From positions 1 to 33,993 of the forward strand of contig JAJBVG010000081.1 in assembly GCA_020859945.1 (NCBI GenBank): DNA of 33,993 nucleotides. Reading direction: 5' to 3'. Positions 13,610 to 21,121 of this stretch are shown piece by piece. This stretch comes from Clostridiales bacterium. Its GTDB lineage: Bacteria; Bacillota; Clostridia; Oscillospirales; Oscillospiraceae. A program made the translations under genes and the position numbers. Below the pieces are notes generated by a model. The model saw only the letters and a program-made list of their open reading frames with translations, searched no databases and was not told the DNA's origin. Each line of letters begins with the position of its first letter. Within the stretch, counting starts at the first letter, position 1.

Positions 13610-16261
13610 ATGCGTTACTACTGTGAAAACAAAGAAAGCGTCCTGAACGAGCTTCGTTCCAGTGAAGCGGGCCTTGACCGGCAGGAGGCCGCAAAGCGGC
13701 TGGAACAAAACGGCAAAAACGCCCTGGAAGCGGCCAAGGGGAAGTCCCTCATCCGTCGGTTCTTTGAGCAAATGGCCGACCCGATGATCATTATTTTAAT
13801 TGTCGCGGCCATCGTCAGTGGCGTGCTGGCGGTGGTGGAAAACGACAGCTTTGCCGATGTCATTATCATCATTGCCGTGGTCATCGTCAACGCCGTGTTG
13901 GGCGTTTATCAGGAGAACAAGGCGGAAAAGGCCATCGAAGCGTTGCAAAAGATGTCCGCCGCTACCTCCAAGGTGCTGCGGGACGGCAGGGTGCAGACCA
14001 TCCACAGCGAGGACCTGGTGGTGGGTGACATCATCCTGCTGGAGGCGGGGGACGCGGTGCCCGCCGACGCCCGCATTTTGGAAAGCGCCAGCTTAAAGGT
14101 GGAGGAATCCGCCCTGACCGGGGAATCGGTGCCGGTGACGAAATTCATCGACCTCATTCAGATGAAAGAAAATGAAACCGACGTTCCCCTGGGCGACCGG
14201 AAAAATATGCTCTATATGGGCGGCACCGTGGTCTACGGCAGGGGCACCGCCGTCGTCACCGCCACCGGCATGGACACGGAGATGGGCAAAATCGCCAGCG
14301 CCCTGGCCCAGGCCGAGGACGACCAGACCCCGCTCCAAATCAAGCTCAATCAGCTGTCGAAAGTTTTGACCTGGCTGGTGCTGGGCATCTGTGTGGTGGT
14401 GTTTGCCGTTCAGCTGCGACCGGCGGGCAGCTTGACCGTCGATGTGGCGCTGGATTCCTTTATGATCGCCGTCTCCCTGGCGGTGGCCGCCATTCCAGAG
14501 GGGCTGGCAGCCGTGGTCACGGTGGTGCTTTCCATTGGCGTGACCAATATGTCCAAGCGCAACGCCATTATCCGCCGCCTGACCGCCGTGGAGACGCTGG
14601 GCTGCGCCCAGGTGATCTGCTCGGACAAGACCGGCACCCTGACCCAGAACAAGATGACCGTGGTGGACACCTACGGCCCGGACGAGCAGCGGACGGCCAC
14701 GGCGATGGCTCTCTGTTCCGACGCGGAGCTGGACGAGGACGGGCAGGTAACAGGCGAACCGACGGAGGCCGCGCTGGTGGCCTGGGCCAACAAAATCGGC
14801 CTTGCAAAGCCCGACTTGAAGGCCCGGTATGTGCGCTGTGGGGAAGCCCCCTTCGATTCCAATCGAAAGATGATGTCCACCGTCCACCAGATGGAGAACG
14901 GCATTGTCCAGTTCACCAAGGGCGCTGTGGATGTGGTCATTGGCCGGTGTACCCACTGCCTGAAGGACGGGCAGACTGTCCCCTTGACGGAAAAGGACCG
15001 AGAGGCCATTCTCGCCGCCAACAAAGCCATGGCAGACAAGGCCCTGCGGGTGCTGGCCTGCGCGGAGCGTGTGTGGAGCGAACCGCCGACAGACTGCGAG
15101 CCGGAGACGCTGGAGCAGCAGCTCTGCTTCGTGGGCCTTTGCGGGATGATCGACCCGGTGCGCCCGGAGGTGCAGGACGCCATTGTGGAATGCCGCGAGG
15201 CGGGCATCCGCCCCATTATGATCACCGGCGACCACATTGACACCGCCGTAGCCATTGCCAAAGAGCTGAACATCCTCACAGATGGGGCTTACGCCGTCAC
15301 CGGCGCGCAGCTGGCCCAGATGGACGATGAGACCTTTGCCCGGGAGTTCCAGAACATCAGCGTGTACGCCCGGGTCCAGCCGGAACAAAAGACCCGCATC
15401 GTCAACGCCTGGCGGGGCGCGGGGTATGTGACCGCCATGACCGGAGACGGCGTCAACGACGCGCCCTCCATCAAGGCGGCGGACATCGGCGTGGGCATGG
15501 GCATCACCGGCACCGACGTGACCAAAAACGTGGCCGACATGATTTTGGCGGACGACAACTTCGCCACCATCGTGAACGCGGTGGAGGAAGGGCGGCGCAT
15601 CTACGACAACATCCGCAAGGCCATTCAGTTCCTGCTGGGGTCCAACCTGAGCGAGGTGCTGAGCATCTTTCTGGCCACGCTGATGGGCTTTACGATTTTG
15701 AAGCCGGTGCATCTGCTCTGGATCAATCTGGTGACAGACTGCTTCCCGGCCCTGGCGCTGGGTACAGAGAAGGCGGAGCAAAACGTCATGAAGCGCAAGC
15801 CCCGTAACCCCAAAGCGGGCATTTTCGCGGACGGTTTGGGTGTGGATGTGCTCTATCAGGGGGCTGTTGTTACGGCGCTGACATTGGCCTCTTACTTCAT
15901 CGGCCACTTTATGGAGAGCGGCGTTTGGGAAATCACCAACAGCGCCGATGGCACCACCATGGCGTTCCTGACCATGTCCATGGCAGAGATTTTCCACAGC
16001 CTGAATATGCGCTCCCAGCGGCAAAGCATCTTCCGCCTGGGTTCCCAGAACAAAATGCTGCTCATCGCGGCCGGGGCATCTCTGGTGGCCACCACCCTTG
16101 TCTGTGAGGTGCCGGTGCTGGCGGCGGCCTTCGAGTTCACCAGTGTGGAGTTGTCGGAGTACCTGATGGCCGCCCTTTTGGGTGTGCTCATCATCCCCAT
16201 CGTGGAGATCGTCAAGCTGGTCCAGCGGAACTGCGGCAAGGAGAAAGCGCTGACGAAATAA
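13610..16261 (+). CDS. P2-type Ca2+/Mn2+-exporting ATPase (PMCA/YoaB-like)
   Basis: 883 aa, normal for the family. The start is the ATG at 13610, with AAGGAGG nine or ten bases upstream; a GTG at 13544 would lie beside the riboswitch terminator. The N-terminal cation-ATPase domain is followed by the actuator loop TGES (170-173), the PEGL motif of M4 in AAIPEGLAAVV, the phosphorylation site CSDKTGTLT (D339), TGDGVNDAP (611-619) and NLVTDCFPALALG in M6. The PEGL and NLVTD residues are the ion site of SERCA/PMCA-type pumps rather than K+ or heavy-metal pumps. The manganese riboswitch in front makes Mn2+ export the most likely job, as for Lactococcus YoaB; Ca2+ export is the alternative. A strong terminator follows. 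Confidence 0.9.
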   Translation: MRYYCENKESVLNELRSSEAGLDRQEAAKRLEQNGKNALEAAKGKSLIRRFFEQMADPMIIILIVAAIVSGVLAVVENDSFADVIIIIAVVIVNAVLGVYQENKAEKAIEALQKMSAATSKVLRDGRVQTIHSEDLVVGDIILLEAGDAVPADARILESASLKVEESALTGESVPVTKFIDLIQMKENETDVPLGDRKNMLYMGGTVVYGRGTAVVTATGMDTEMGKIASALAQAEDDQTPLQIKLNQLSKVLTWLVLGICVVVFAVQLRPAGSLTVDVALDSFMIAVSLAVAAIPEGLAAVVTVVLSIGVTNMSKRNAIIRRLTAVETLGCAQVICSDKTGTLTQNKMTVVDTYGPDEQRTATAMALCSDAELDEDGQVTGEPTEAALVAWANKIGLAKPDLKARYVRCGEAPFDSNRKMMSTVHQMENGIVQFTKGAVDVVIGRCTHCLKDGQTVPLTEKDREAILAANKAMADKALRVLACAERVWSEPPTDCEPETLEQQLCFVGLCGMIDPVRPEVQDAIVECREAGIRPIMITGDHIDTAVAIAKELNILTDGAYAVTGAQLAQMDDETFAREFQNISVYARVQPEQKTRIVNAWRGAGYVTAMTGDGVNDAPSIKAADIGVGMGITGTDVTKNVADMILADDNFATIVNAVEEGRRIYDNIRKAIQFLLGSNLSEVLSIFLATLMGFTILKPVHLLWINLVTDCFPALALGTEKAEQNVMKRKPRNPKAGIFADGLGVDVLYQGAVVTALTLASYFIGHFMESGVWEITNSADGTTMAFLTMSMAEIFHSLNMRSQRQSIFRLGSQNKMLLIAAGASLVATTLVCEVPVLAAAFEFTSVELSEYLMAALLGVLIIPIVEIVKLVQRNCGKEKALTK

Positions 16262-16320
16262 TACCCGACAACGAAGCGCGCAGCGCCCATACGGTTCGCC
16301 AGAAGCGCTTTCCTTTGGCA

Positions 16321-16366
16321 GGGACAGTCCCTCCGCCTTTCTTCTTCCCCCACGGGAGGGCTGTCC
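16321..16366. other. Strong dyad after the ATPase gene
   Basis: GGGACAG.CCCTCC and GGAGGG.CTGTCCC form a long stem around a pyrimidine-rich loop. It has no T-run, so it is probably an mRNA 3'-end stabiliser ahead of the terminator at 16380. Confidence 0.5.
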
Positions 16367-16379
16367 CCGGCGATTTTTG

Positions 16380-16420
16380 GCCCCGGCTGGCTTGTGTCAG
16401 CCGGGGCTGTTTTTTGTTTG
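16380..16420 (+). terminator. Terminator of the P-type ATPase gene
   Basis: GCCCCGGCTG (16380-16389) pairs with CAGCCGGGGC (16398-16407), followed by TGTTTTTTGTTTG. Confidence 0.9.
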
Positions 16421-16580
16421 CACAGTCGCCGTTTGATTAGCGTGGCAAAGTTTGAAATCGACAGGTTGGGACAAACGAACAGGGGAGAGGGGAGTGTTCG
16501 GCGCGGCGACAGATAGCAGCACCGGACGGATTCCGCCCTCCACCCCAAAACCTCCCCAAAACCGACCGCATAGCCGCCCC

Positions 16581-16621
16581 CTTTGCCGGGAAAACTGATG
16601 TTACCACATCCGGCAAGGAGG
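16581..16621 (+). promoter_or_regulatory. sigG leader hairpin overlapping the ribosome site
   Basis: CTTTGCCGG (16581-16589) can pair with CCGGCAAGG (16610-16618) through nine pairs including one G-U. The 3' arm covers the first half of the Shine-Dalgarno AAGGAGG (16615-16621), which serves the ATG at 16632. Translation of sigG is thus likely damped by its own leader. Confidence 0.6.
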
Positions 16622-16631
16622 GCCTGATTTT

Positions 16632-17405
16632 ATGCGGGGCAAAGTGGAGATCTGCGGCGTGAACACCGCCAAACTCAAGGTGCTGAAAAATGAGGAGATG
16701 ACCGAACTGCTCAAGCGGGTCAAGCAGGGCGACAGGGAGGCCCGGCAGCAGATGATCGAGGGAAATCTGCGGCTGGTGCTCTCCGTCATTCAGCGGTTCG
16801 CGGGGCGAGGGGAGAGTATGGACGATTTGTTCCAAATCGGTTGCATCGGGTTGATGAAGGCCATCGACAACTTCGACTGTGAGCAGTATCAGGTGAAGTT
16901 TTCCACGTATGGGGTGCCGATGATCAGCGGCGAAGTCCGCCGGTTCCTCCGAGACTCCTCCGCGGTGCGGGTCAGCCGCTCCATGCGAGACGTGGCCTAT
17001 AAGGTCCTCCAGGCGCGGGAGGCGTACCTCAATGAACACCAGAAGGAGCCGTCCCTGGACGAGCTGGCCAAAGGGCTGGACATGAAGCGGGAGGATGTGG
17101 TCTTTGCCCTGGACGCCATCGCGGACCCGGTGTCCCTGTACGAACCCATTTACTCCGACGGGGGAGACGCCATGTGTGTCATGGACCAGGTGCGGGACGA
17201 CAAAAACACCGACGAAAAGTGGCTGGAACACCTGGCGCTCCACGAGGCCATGGGGCGGCTGTCCGAGCGGGAGCGCCGTATTCTGGACCTGCGGTTTTAC
17301 CAGGGCAAGACCCAGATGGAGGTCTCCCAGGAGGTGGGCATCTCCCAGGCCCAGGTCTCCCGGCTGGAGAAGGGAGCCATCCAGCAAATCAAAAAGGCGC
17401 TCTAA
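16632..17405 (+). CDS. sigG: RNA polymerase sporulation sigma factor SigG
   Basis: 257 aa. Sigma-G is the late forespore sigma factor; it directs genes for spore DNA protection, germination receptors and signalling to sigma-K. The N-terminus KVEICGVNTAKLKVLKNEEM is almost the SigG signature. Region 2 contains GNLRLVLSVIQRF and DDLFQIGCIGLMKAIDNFD, region 3 has IRVSRS-like VRVSRSMRD, and FALDAIADPVSLYEPIYSDGGD is typical of SigG. Region 4 (TQMEVSQEVGISQAQVSRLEK) is the -35-binding helix-turn-helix. In Bacillus, sigG follows spoIIGA-sigE; here it stands alone after a metal pump. The leader hairpin overlaps its ribosome site. Confidence 0.96.
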   Translation: MRGKVEICGVNTAKLKVLKNEEMTELLKRVKQGDREARQQMIEGNLRLVLSVIQRFAGRGESMDDLFQIGCIGLMKAIDNFDCEQYQVKFSTYGVPMISGEVRRFLRDSSAVRVSRSMRDVAYKVLQAREAYLNEHQKEPSLDELAKGLDMKREDVVFALDAIADPVSLYEPIYSDGGDAMCVMDQVRDDKNTDEKWLEHLALHEAMGRLSERERRILDLRFYQGKTQMEVSQEVGISQAQVSRLEKGAIQQIKKAL

Positions 17406-17478
17406 GGCGCTTTAACAGCAAAAAACAGCAGCAGTGGAACCACCAGTCGGTTTCCGCTGTCGCTGTCTATATAAAGAG

Positions 17479-17720
17479 CAGATTGTCAAAAAGCTAATTT
17501 TCCAAAACGAAGTGGCGAAAAAAGTTATAAAAGCCCTCCGCAGGAGTTTTGTTGCGCAAGCAACAAAATAAAATGAAATCCGTGCTTTTAGCCGGGCATG
17601 TACCGGCAAAAGCACACAAGGAGGCCCCAAACGTGCGCGCTTGCGCGTGCGCTGCCGGGGCCGCATATTCGACCAAAATCCGTGATTTTGGTCGAGAGCC
17701 TGTCGTTTTTCGACAGGCTC
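17479..17720 (+). repeat. Hairpin-mosaic interspersed repeat, copy B1
   Basis: A 242-bp repeat, present again in reverse at 30861-31105. It begins CAGATTGTCAAAAA and ends CGACAGGCTC. Stem-loops include TTTTGTTGC/GCAACAAAA (17547-17568), GTGCTTTT/AAAAGCAC (17582-17615), GGCCCC/GGGGCC (17623-17662), CGACCAAAATC/GATTTTGGTCG (17670-17694) and GAGCCTGTCG/CGACAGGCTC (17696-17720). The segment 17493-17523 differs between copies while the hairpins are conserved. AGAG occurs on both sides (17475-17478, 17721-17724), a possible short target duplication. It fills the gap between sigG and the HAAS-like gene and may act as 3' structure for both. Confidence 0.75.
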
Positions 17721-17732
17721 AGAGGTTGTTTG

Positions 17733-18137
17733 TCACTCCCCAGATTTGTCCGCCGGGGATGTGGAACCATCCGTGCCCCCGCTGATGTAAGAAAACTCAT
17801 ACGTTGTGAGTTCGACCGGCCTTTCCTTGCAGAAAAAGGTGTAGACGCTGAACATCGCCAGCAGCGCCGCCAGCGCTACCAGAACCACCCGCACCGCCAG
17901 CCTCTGCCGCTTCCACTGGCTCCGCTCCTGTGGGGTCAATTCCTCCATCAGGGTCGCCGCCAGCTCCTCCGGCGCGCCGAAGGCGTCCTCCAGCGCCGCC
18001 CGGTCCGGGGCAGGGTTTTCCTCCAGAAAAGCGTTCAGCAGACCGGTCAGATGTTCCTCTAACCGCCGTTTTGCAGCCCGGCCACAGTGGAGGCACCGAC
18101 GGACTTCCCGCCGAAAATGGGTCGCCGCCTTGTTCAT
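17733..18137 (-). CDS. HAAS/DUF6120-like membrane protein, PadR partner
   Basis: 134 aa. Residues 1-75 are a helical cytosolic domain with a CLHCGRAAKRRLEEHL start (C15, C18), a LNAFLEENP helix and an EDAFGAPEELAATLMEEL helix. This layout (small helical domain with G-x-PEE-LA) is typical of HAAS/DUF1700- and DUF6120-type proteins found with PadR regulators. One membrane helix lies at about 79-102, followed by a short outside tail. It overlaps the PadR gene by four bases (ATGA), so the two are co-translated. Such partners are thought to relay membrane state to the PadR protein; that is inference from gene pairing. The ATG at 18137 has the end of the PadR gene as its leader. Confidence 0.65.
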   Translation of the reverse strand: MNKAATHFRREVRRCLHCGRAAKRRLEEHLTGLLNAFLEENPAPDRAALEDAFGAPEELAATLMEELTPQERSQWKRQRLAVRVVLVALAALLAMFSVYTFFCKERPVELTTYEFSYISGGTDGSTSPADKSGE

Positions 18138-18499
18138 GTGCCGTCCCCTCCCTTCAAAATCTCGGAAACGCCGGTGATGAACCGGTCATAGGTCTCCAGC
18201 AGTTCCCGGAGGTAGGCCCGGCCCTCTGGCGTGATTTTGTAATACTGCCGCCAGCGCCCGTCCGGGGCCACCCGCTTTTTGCTCTCGGTGATGTACTCCG
18301 CCCGTGACATCCGGTAGATGGCCGCGTAGGGAAAGACGATGGTCAGCGCGCCGCCGCTCTTTTCCTGCAAGGCGTCGGTCAGCTCTCCGATGTAATATTC
18401 CCGCTGAGAGAGAAGGTACAGCACCAGCAGCTCGGTCAGGGCTTTTTTCAGGTTATCTTCCAGGTTATTGGAACGCTCTTTCGGACTTTCCGCCTCCAA
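18134..18499 (-). CDS. PadR family transcriptional regulator
   Basis: 121 aa winged-helix protein. The core (LTELLVLYLLSQREYYIGELTDALQEKS, then FPYAAIYRMSRAEYI and GRWRQYYKITPEGRAYL) is the PadR helix-turn-helix and beta-wing, with a C-terminal dimer helix (LRELLETYDRFI). PadR proteins are usually repressors of envelope-stress, drug or phenolic-acid genes and of their own operon. The start is TTG at 18499, with GGGGAGG eight bases upstream. It is transcribed divergently from the lipoprotein gene at 18679. The shared region holds both promoters with a symmetric palindrome between them, so self-control and control of the lipoprotein are likely. Confidence 0.85.
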   Translation of the reverse strand: MEAESPKERSNNLEDNLKKALTELLVLYLLSQREYYIGELTDALQEKSGGALTIVFPYAAIYRMSRAEYITESKKRVAPDGRWRQYYKITPEGRAYLRELLETYDRFITGVSEILKGGDGT

Positions 18500-18532
18500 G
18501 CGCAGCGCCTCCCCTCGTTTTGGTCATAAAAT

Positions 18533-18561
18533 AGGATAAAAGGGAGGAGGCGGTTTGTCAA
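18533..18561 (-). promoter_or_regulatory. Promoter of the padR operon
   Basis: TTGACA (18561-18556), 17 bp, TATCCT (18538-18533) on the minus strand, upstream of the TTG start at 18499. Confidence 0.75.
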
Positions 18562-18571
18562 CCGTTTTCCC

Positions 18572-18617
18572 GCAAAAAATGCAGCAGCAAAAATATTTTT
18601 CAATTTAGATTTTTTGC
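18572..18617. promoter_or_regulatory. Bipartite palindromic operator candidate
   Basis: A 12-bp perfect palindrome AAAAATATTTTT (18589-18600) and outer arms GCAAAAAAT (18572-18580) and ATTTTTTGC (18609-18617) share exactly the same centre (between 18594 and 18595). The site lies between the two divergent -35 boxes (18561 and 18620). It is a plausible binding site for the adjacent PadR dimer or two dimers, although it does not show the ATGT..ACAT half-sites known from some PadR proteins. Confidence 0.55.
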
Positions 18618-18619
18618 TA

Positions 18620-18648
18620 TTGACAAAAAATAAAGGCTATGATAGGAT
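18620..18648 (+). promoter_or_regulatory. Promoter of lipoprotein gene 18679
   Basis: TTGACA (18620-18625), 17 bp, TAGGAT (18643-18648). Start of transcription is expected near 18655, followed by AAAGGAGG before the ATG. Confidence 0.8.
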
Positions 18649-18678
18649 GGAGATACCAAAGAGAAAGGAGGGTTCCCT

Positions 18679-19254
18679 ATGAAGAGACAAGGTTCGTTAC
18701 TCCTGATTCTGGCGCTGCTGCTGGCGGTCTGCACAGCCTGCGGCGGGAGCCAAACGCCTGCGGACGGTTCCGCGTCTGTCAACAGCAACGTTTCCGCCGC
18801 AGATGGATCGGGCGGCGAGGCGGCAGATGCCGCTGAGGTGGAGGCCGCGCTGGAGCAGTTTTTGACCAGCGTTTACACCACGGACGACCAGGGGCGGTAC
18901 ACCGCGTACCTGGCGGAGATGGAGGCGCTGGACAGCGGCGCTGGGTCGGGCAGCGCCGCCTACGAGGAATTTTCCGCTGAGGTGACAGAAGCCTATTATG
19001 CAGGAATTTCTCCGCTGGTGACGGAGGACCTGTATACTAAGCTGGTGCAAAACCGCGTCCCCTTCAAGTACGATAAGCGATACGCCGACACCCCCGCCAC
19101 GGTGCAGGACGTGACCCTGACCGCTCAGGAGGACGGTTATTCCTACGCCGTCACCCTGCAAATCGGCGGCGAGACCGAAACCCGCAGCGGCGAGTTACAG
19201 TGGGCAGAGCAGGATGGCTCGATTCTGGTCAGCTATTTTTACGAGGCGGCTTGA
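18679..19254 (+). CDS. Small secreted lipoprotein, function unknown
   Basis: 191 aa. It has a lipoprotein signal: KR, a hydrophobic stretch LLLILALLLA, then VCTAC with the likely acylated Cys at 21. A Ser/Gly/Ala linker follows, then a compact domain (about 50-190) with helices (EVEAALEQFLTSVYTTDDQGRYTAYLAEMEAL) and a final strand pair (YSYAVTLQIGGETETRSGELQWAEQDGSILVSYFYEA). The shape resembles NTF2/SnoaL-like or DUF4878-like lipoproteins, but I do not recognise a family with confidence. The ATG has GAAAGGAGGG at ideal distance. It is divergent from the padR operon across a palindromic site, so it is probably the PadR-controlled target. Confidence 0.75.
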   Translation: MKRQGSLLLILALLLAVCTACGGSQTPADGSASVNSNVSAADGSGGEAADAAEVEAALEQFLTSVYTTDDQGRYTAYLAEMEALDSGAGSGSAAYEEFSAEVTEAYYAGISPLVTEDLYTKLVQNRVPFKYDKRYADTPATVQDVTLTAQEDGYSYAVTLQIGGETETRSGELQWAEQDGSILVSYFYEAA

Positions 19255-19275
19255 CGCCGAATTTTAATCGTCCTA

Positions 19276-19304
19276 TTGACATAAGGGCAGTTCGATGGTA
19301 GTAT
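19276..19304 (+). promoter_or_regulatory. Promoter of the 19418-21003 operon
   Basis: TTGACA (19276-19281), 17 bp, TAGTAT (19299-19304). It leaves a leader of about 107 nt with a small hairpin (TTCCGTTTGAAACGGAA, near 19355-19371). Confidence 0.75.
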
Positions 19305-19417
19305 ATTTCATGGAAGATGTCTGAATCTCATTATACTGTATGCGGCAATAAGAGTTCCGTTTGAAACGGAAAAAGACGCTTCTCGAATCATTCTACATCA
19401 GAAAGGACTGGCCCGAT

Positions 19418-19981
19418 ATGAAAACACGCATTGTCAACCTCTGCGGCGTGGCGTCTCTGCTGGGCTTCGCCGTGATTCTGGGCGGCAGATTCTCCTATGT
19501 GCTGCTGTTCGCTGCTCTGCTGGTCTGGAACCTGGCGGGGAAGCGCTGGGGCTGGGCTGTGACCGACCTGGCGCTGGCGGCGGTCTGCTTCGTCTGCCTG
19601 CTGCCCTGGCTCCCGCCCTGGCGAGCGGTGACGGCGCTGCACTTCCAGCTTTGGGAGGGCCAGTATCAGGCCACCGCCCAGCAACTGATGGAGGACATTT
19701 TGGCGGACAACACCCTCTCTAACTGCCAATGGGAGGACCAGCGGGCGGCGCCGTGGTATCTTTCCCTGGGCGGAGAAGTGGACTATCTGCGGTATGAGGA
19801 CCGCGTTGCCATTCAGTTCGTGGTGGACGACGAAAACGTGGCCGGGTACGCCTATGTGCCGGACGCGGACTCCTACGAGCTGCTGTGCAACGTGCGGGAC
19901 TACTGGCTGGATTCCTCCATGGAGAACACGGCGGAGTATCCCCAAATCACGGAACAGTGGGTCTATCTGAGCATTTATTGA
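19418..19981 (+). CDS. Two-helix membrane protein with extracytoplasmic domain, unknown function
   Basis: 187 aa. The start is the ATG at 19418, with AGAAAGGA ten bases upstream; a TTG at 19361 would add 19 residues without a ribosome site. Membrane segments lie at about 8-38 (possibly two short helices) and 45-66. The remaining 120 residues form a soluble domain starting at WRAVTALHFQLWEGQYQATAQQLMEDIL, with several Tyr/Trp-rich strands (WYLSLGGEVDYLRYEDRVAIQFVVDD). No family recognised. It is followed 23 bp later by a lipoprotein gene, sharing promoter and terminator, so the pair probably works together at the membrane surface. Confidence 0.7.
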   Translation: MKTRIVNLCGVASLLGFAVILGGRFSYVLLFAALLVWNLAGKRWGWAVTDLALAAVCFVCLLPWLPPWRAVTALHFQLWEGQYQATAQQLMEDILADNTLSNCQWEDQRAAPWYLSLGGEVDYLRYEDRVAIQFVVDDENVAGYAYVPDADSYELLCNVRDYWLDSSMENTAEYPQITEQWVYLSIY

Positions 19982-20004
19982 GACAACAGAGAGGACGGAT
20001 ACCA

Positions 20005-21003
20005 ATGAACAAGCGATTTCTCCCCCTGCTGTGTACTTTGGCCCTGCTGCTCACTGGCTGCGCCGGGACTGCTGGGGACGCCAGCGCCGAGCCGTCCGGG
20101 GAAACGTCTGCCCCGGTTCAGGAGGAACCGGACAGCTCCGCCCCGGCGGAGGCAGCGGAGACCGACATGGCTTATATGTGGATCACCGACCTGACGGAGG
20201 ACGCGGAGTTTGACCAGTACATCCAGCAGGAGAGCACCATGAAACTCATGCAGGAGCTGAACGCCCGGTTTCAGCGGGAGTTCGACTTTCAGGAGTGCAA
20301 CGACCAGCAGGTCTACTATGTGGGCCAGTGCGACCTGCCCCTGCCCTTTGTACAATACAGCGACCCGGATTTAAAAGACCAGCGAGTTGAGCTGTTTCCG
20401 GGGGAGGATAAGGTTCTTGTGACCCCGCTGACCACCTGGGAGGTGGGCAAATCGGTGGCGGAGAGCCTGAACGACTGCCTGGCCGAAGGCCGGGCCTTCG
20501 GGGAGGAGGATTTTACCTTTGACCCGGAGGGGAACATCCCCATGCTGGCGGGCTGGGGCTACCGAGACTATACCGCCATCGGGGACACCTTCGACTTTTA
20601 CTATCTGGACAGCATCCTGACCTTTGAGGTGGTGGGATTCCTGGAGGAGGGGATCACGCTGACGGCCTACGGTGTGTCTCAGCCCATCGACTACGCCCTG
20701 TGCCTGCCCTTTTTGGACATCGAAGGCCCGGAGCAGTCGGGCATTTCGGTGGAGTCCATCGCCTTCCACTATATGCAGCGCAACAACGGCTTCATCGGCT
20801 ATGACCGCAGCGACCCGGACGCCAAGCAGGAGACCATCGACCGGCTCAACGCCCTGTTTCAGGAGCTGGGGGTCAACTACAACGTGTACGACGACTACGA
20901 GTTTGTCTTTGCGCCCTTCCAGTTTTATGTGGCGGAGCAGGCCCAGGGCGAGATTCAGGAGGTCAGTTGTCATACGGCTGAAAAGCTGCGATTTCTTCTA
21001 TAG
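20005..21003 (+). CDS. Lipoprotein with a MacB/FtsX-like ectodomain
   Basis: 332 aa. The signal LLCTLALLLTGCAG gives a lipobox with Cys19, followed by an acidic Ser/Pro/Ala linker to about residue 55. The middle part (about 60-240) reads like the periplasmic core of MacB/LolC-type ABC permeases: LVTPLTTWEVGKSVAESL, then AEGRAFGEEDF, IPMLAGWGYRDYTAIGDTFDFYY and LTFEVVGFLEEG. The order (Ile-Ser-like start, GR.F...D, G..y..iGD.f, f.VvGfL) matches that fold. No membrane helices follow, so it would be a detached, lipid-anchored ectodomain rather than a permease. This homology is inference from motif order. The ATG at 20005 has GAGGA upstream. A strong terminator follows the gene. Confidence 0.65.
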   Translation: MNKRFLPLLCTLALLLTGCAGTAGDASAEPSGETSAPVQEEPDSSAPAEAAETDMAYMWITDLTEDAEFDQYIQQESTMKLMQELNARFQREFDFQECNDQQVYYVGQCDLPLPFVQYSDPDLKDQRVELFPGEDKVLVTPLTTWEVGKSVAESLNDCLAEGRAFGEEDFTFDPEGNIPMLAGWGYRDYTAIGDTFDFYYLDSILTFEVVGFLEEGITLTAYGVSQPIDYALCLPFLDIEGPEQSGISVESIAFHYMQRNNGFIGYDRSDPDAKQETIDRLNALFQELGVNYNVYDDYEFVFAPFQFYVAEQAQGEIQEVSCHTAEKLRFLL

Positions 21004-21016
21004 CGTTTTCCCCTTT

Positions 21017-21058
21017 CCCCGGCTGGAGCGGTGGGTGCGTTCCAGCCGGGGATTTTTT
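21017..21058 (+). terminator. Terminator of the lipoprotein operon
   Basis: CCCCGGCTGGA (21017-21027) pairs with TCCAGCCGGGG (21041-21051), followed by ATTTTTTG. Confidence 0.9.
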
Positions 21059-21121
21059 GCGCTTTGCGGGGCCAACTTCGGCCCGATGAACGCAAAACGG
21101 GCCGCCGTCAGGCCGCCCATG

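Noticed and set aside
14093-16024. 643-codon minus-strand open frame opposite the P-type ATPase
   Set aside because: His/Gln-rich translation without motifs; the ATPase on the other strand has every catalytic motif.
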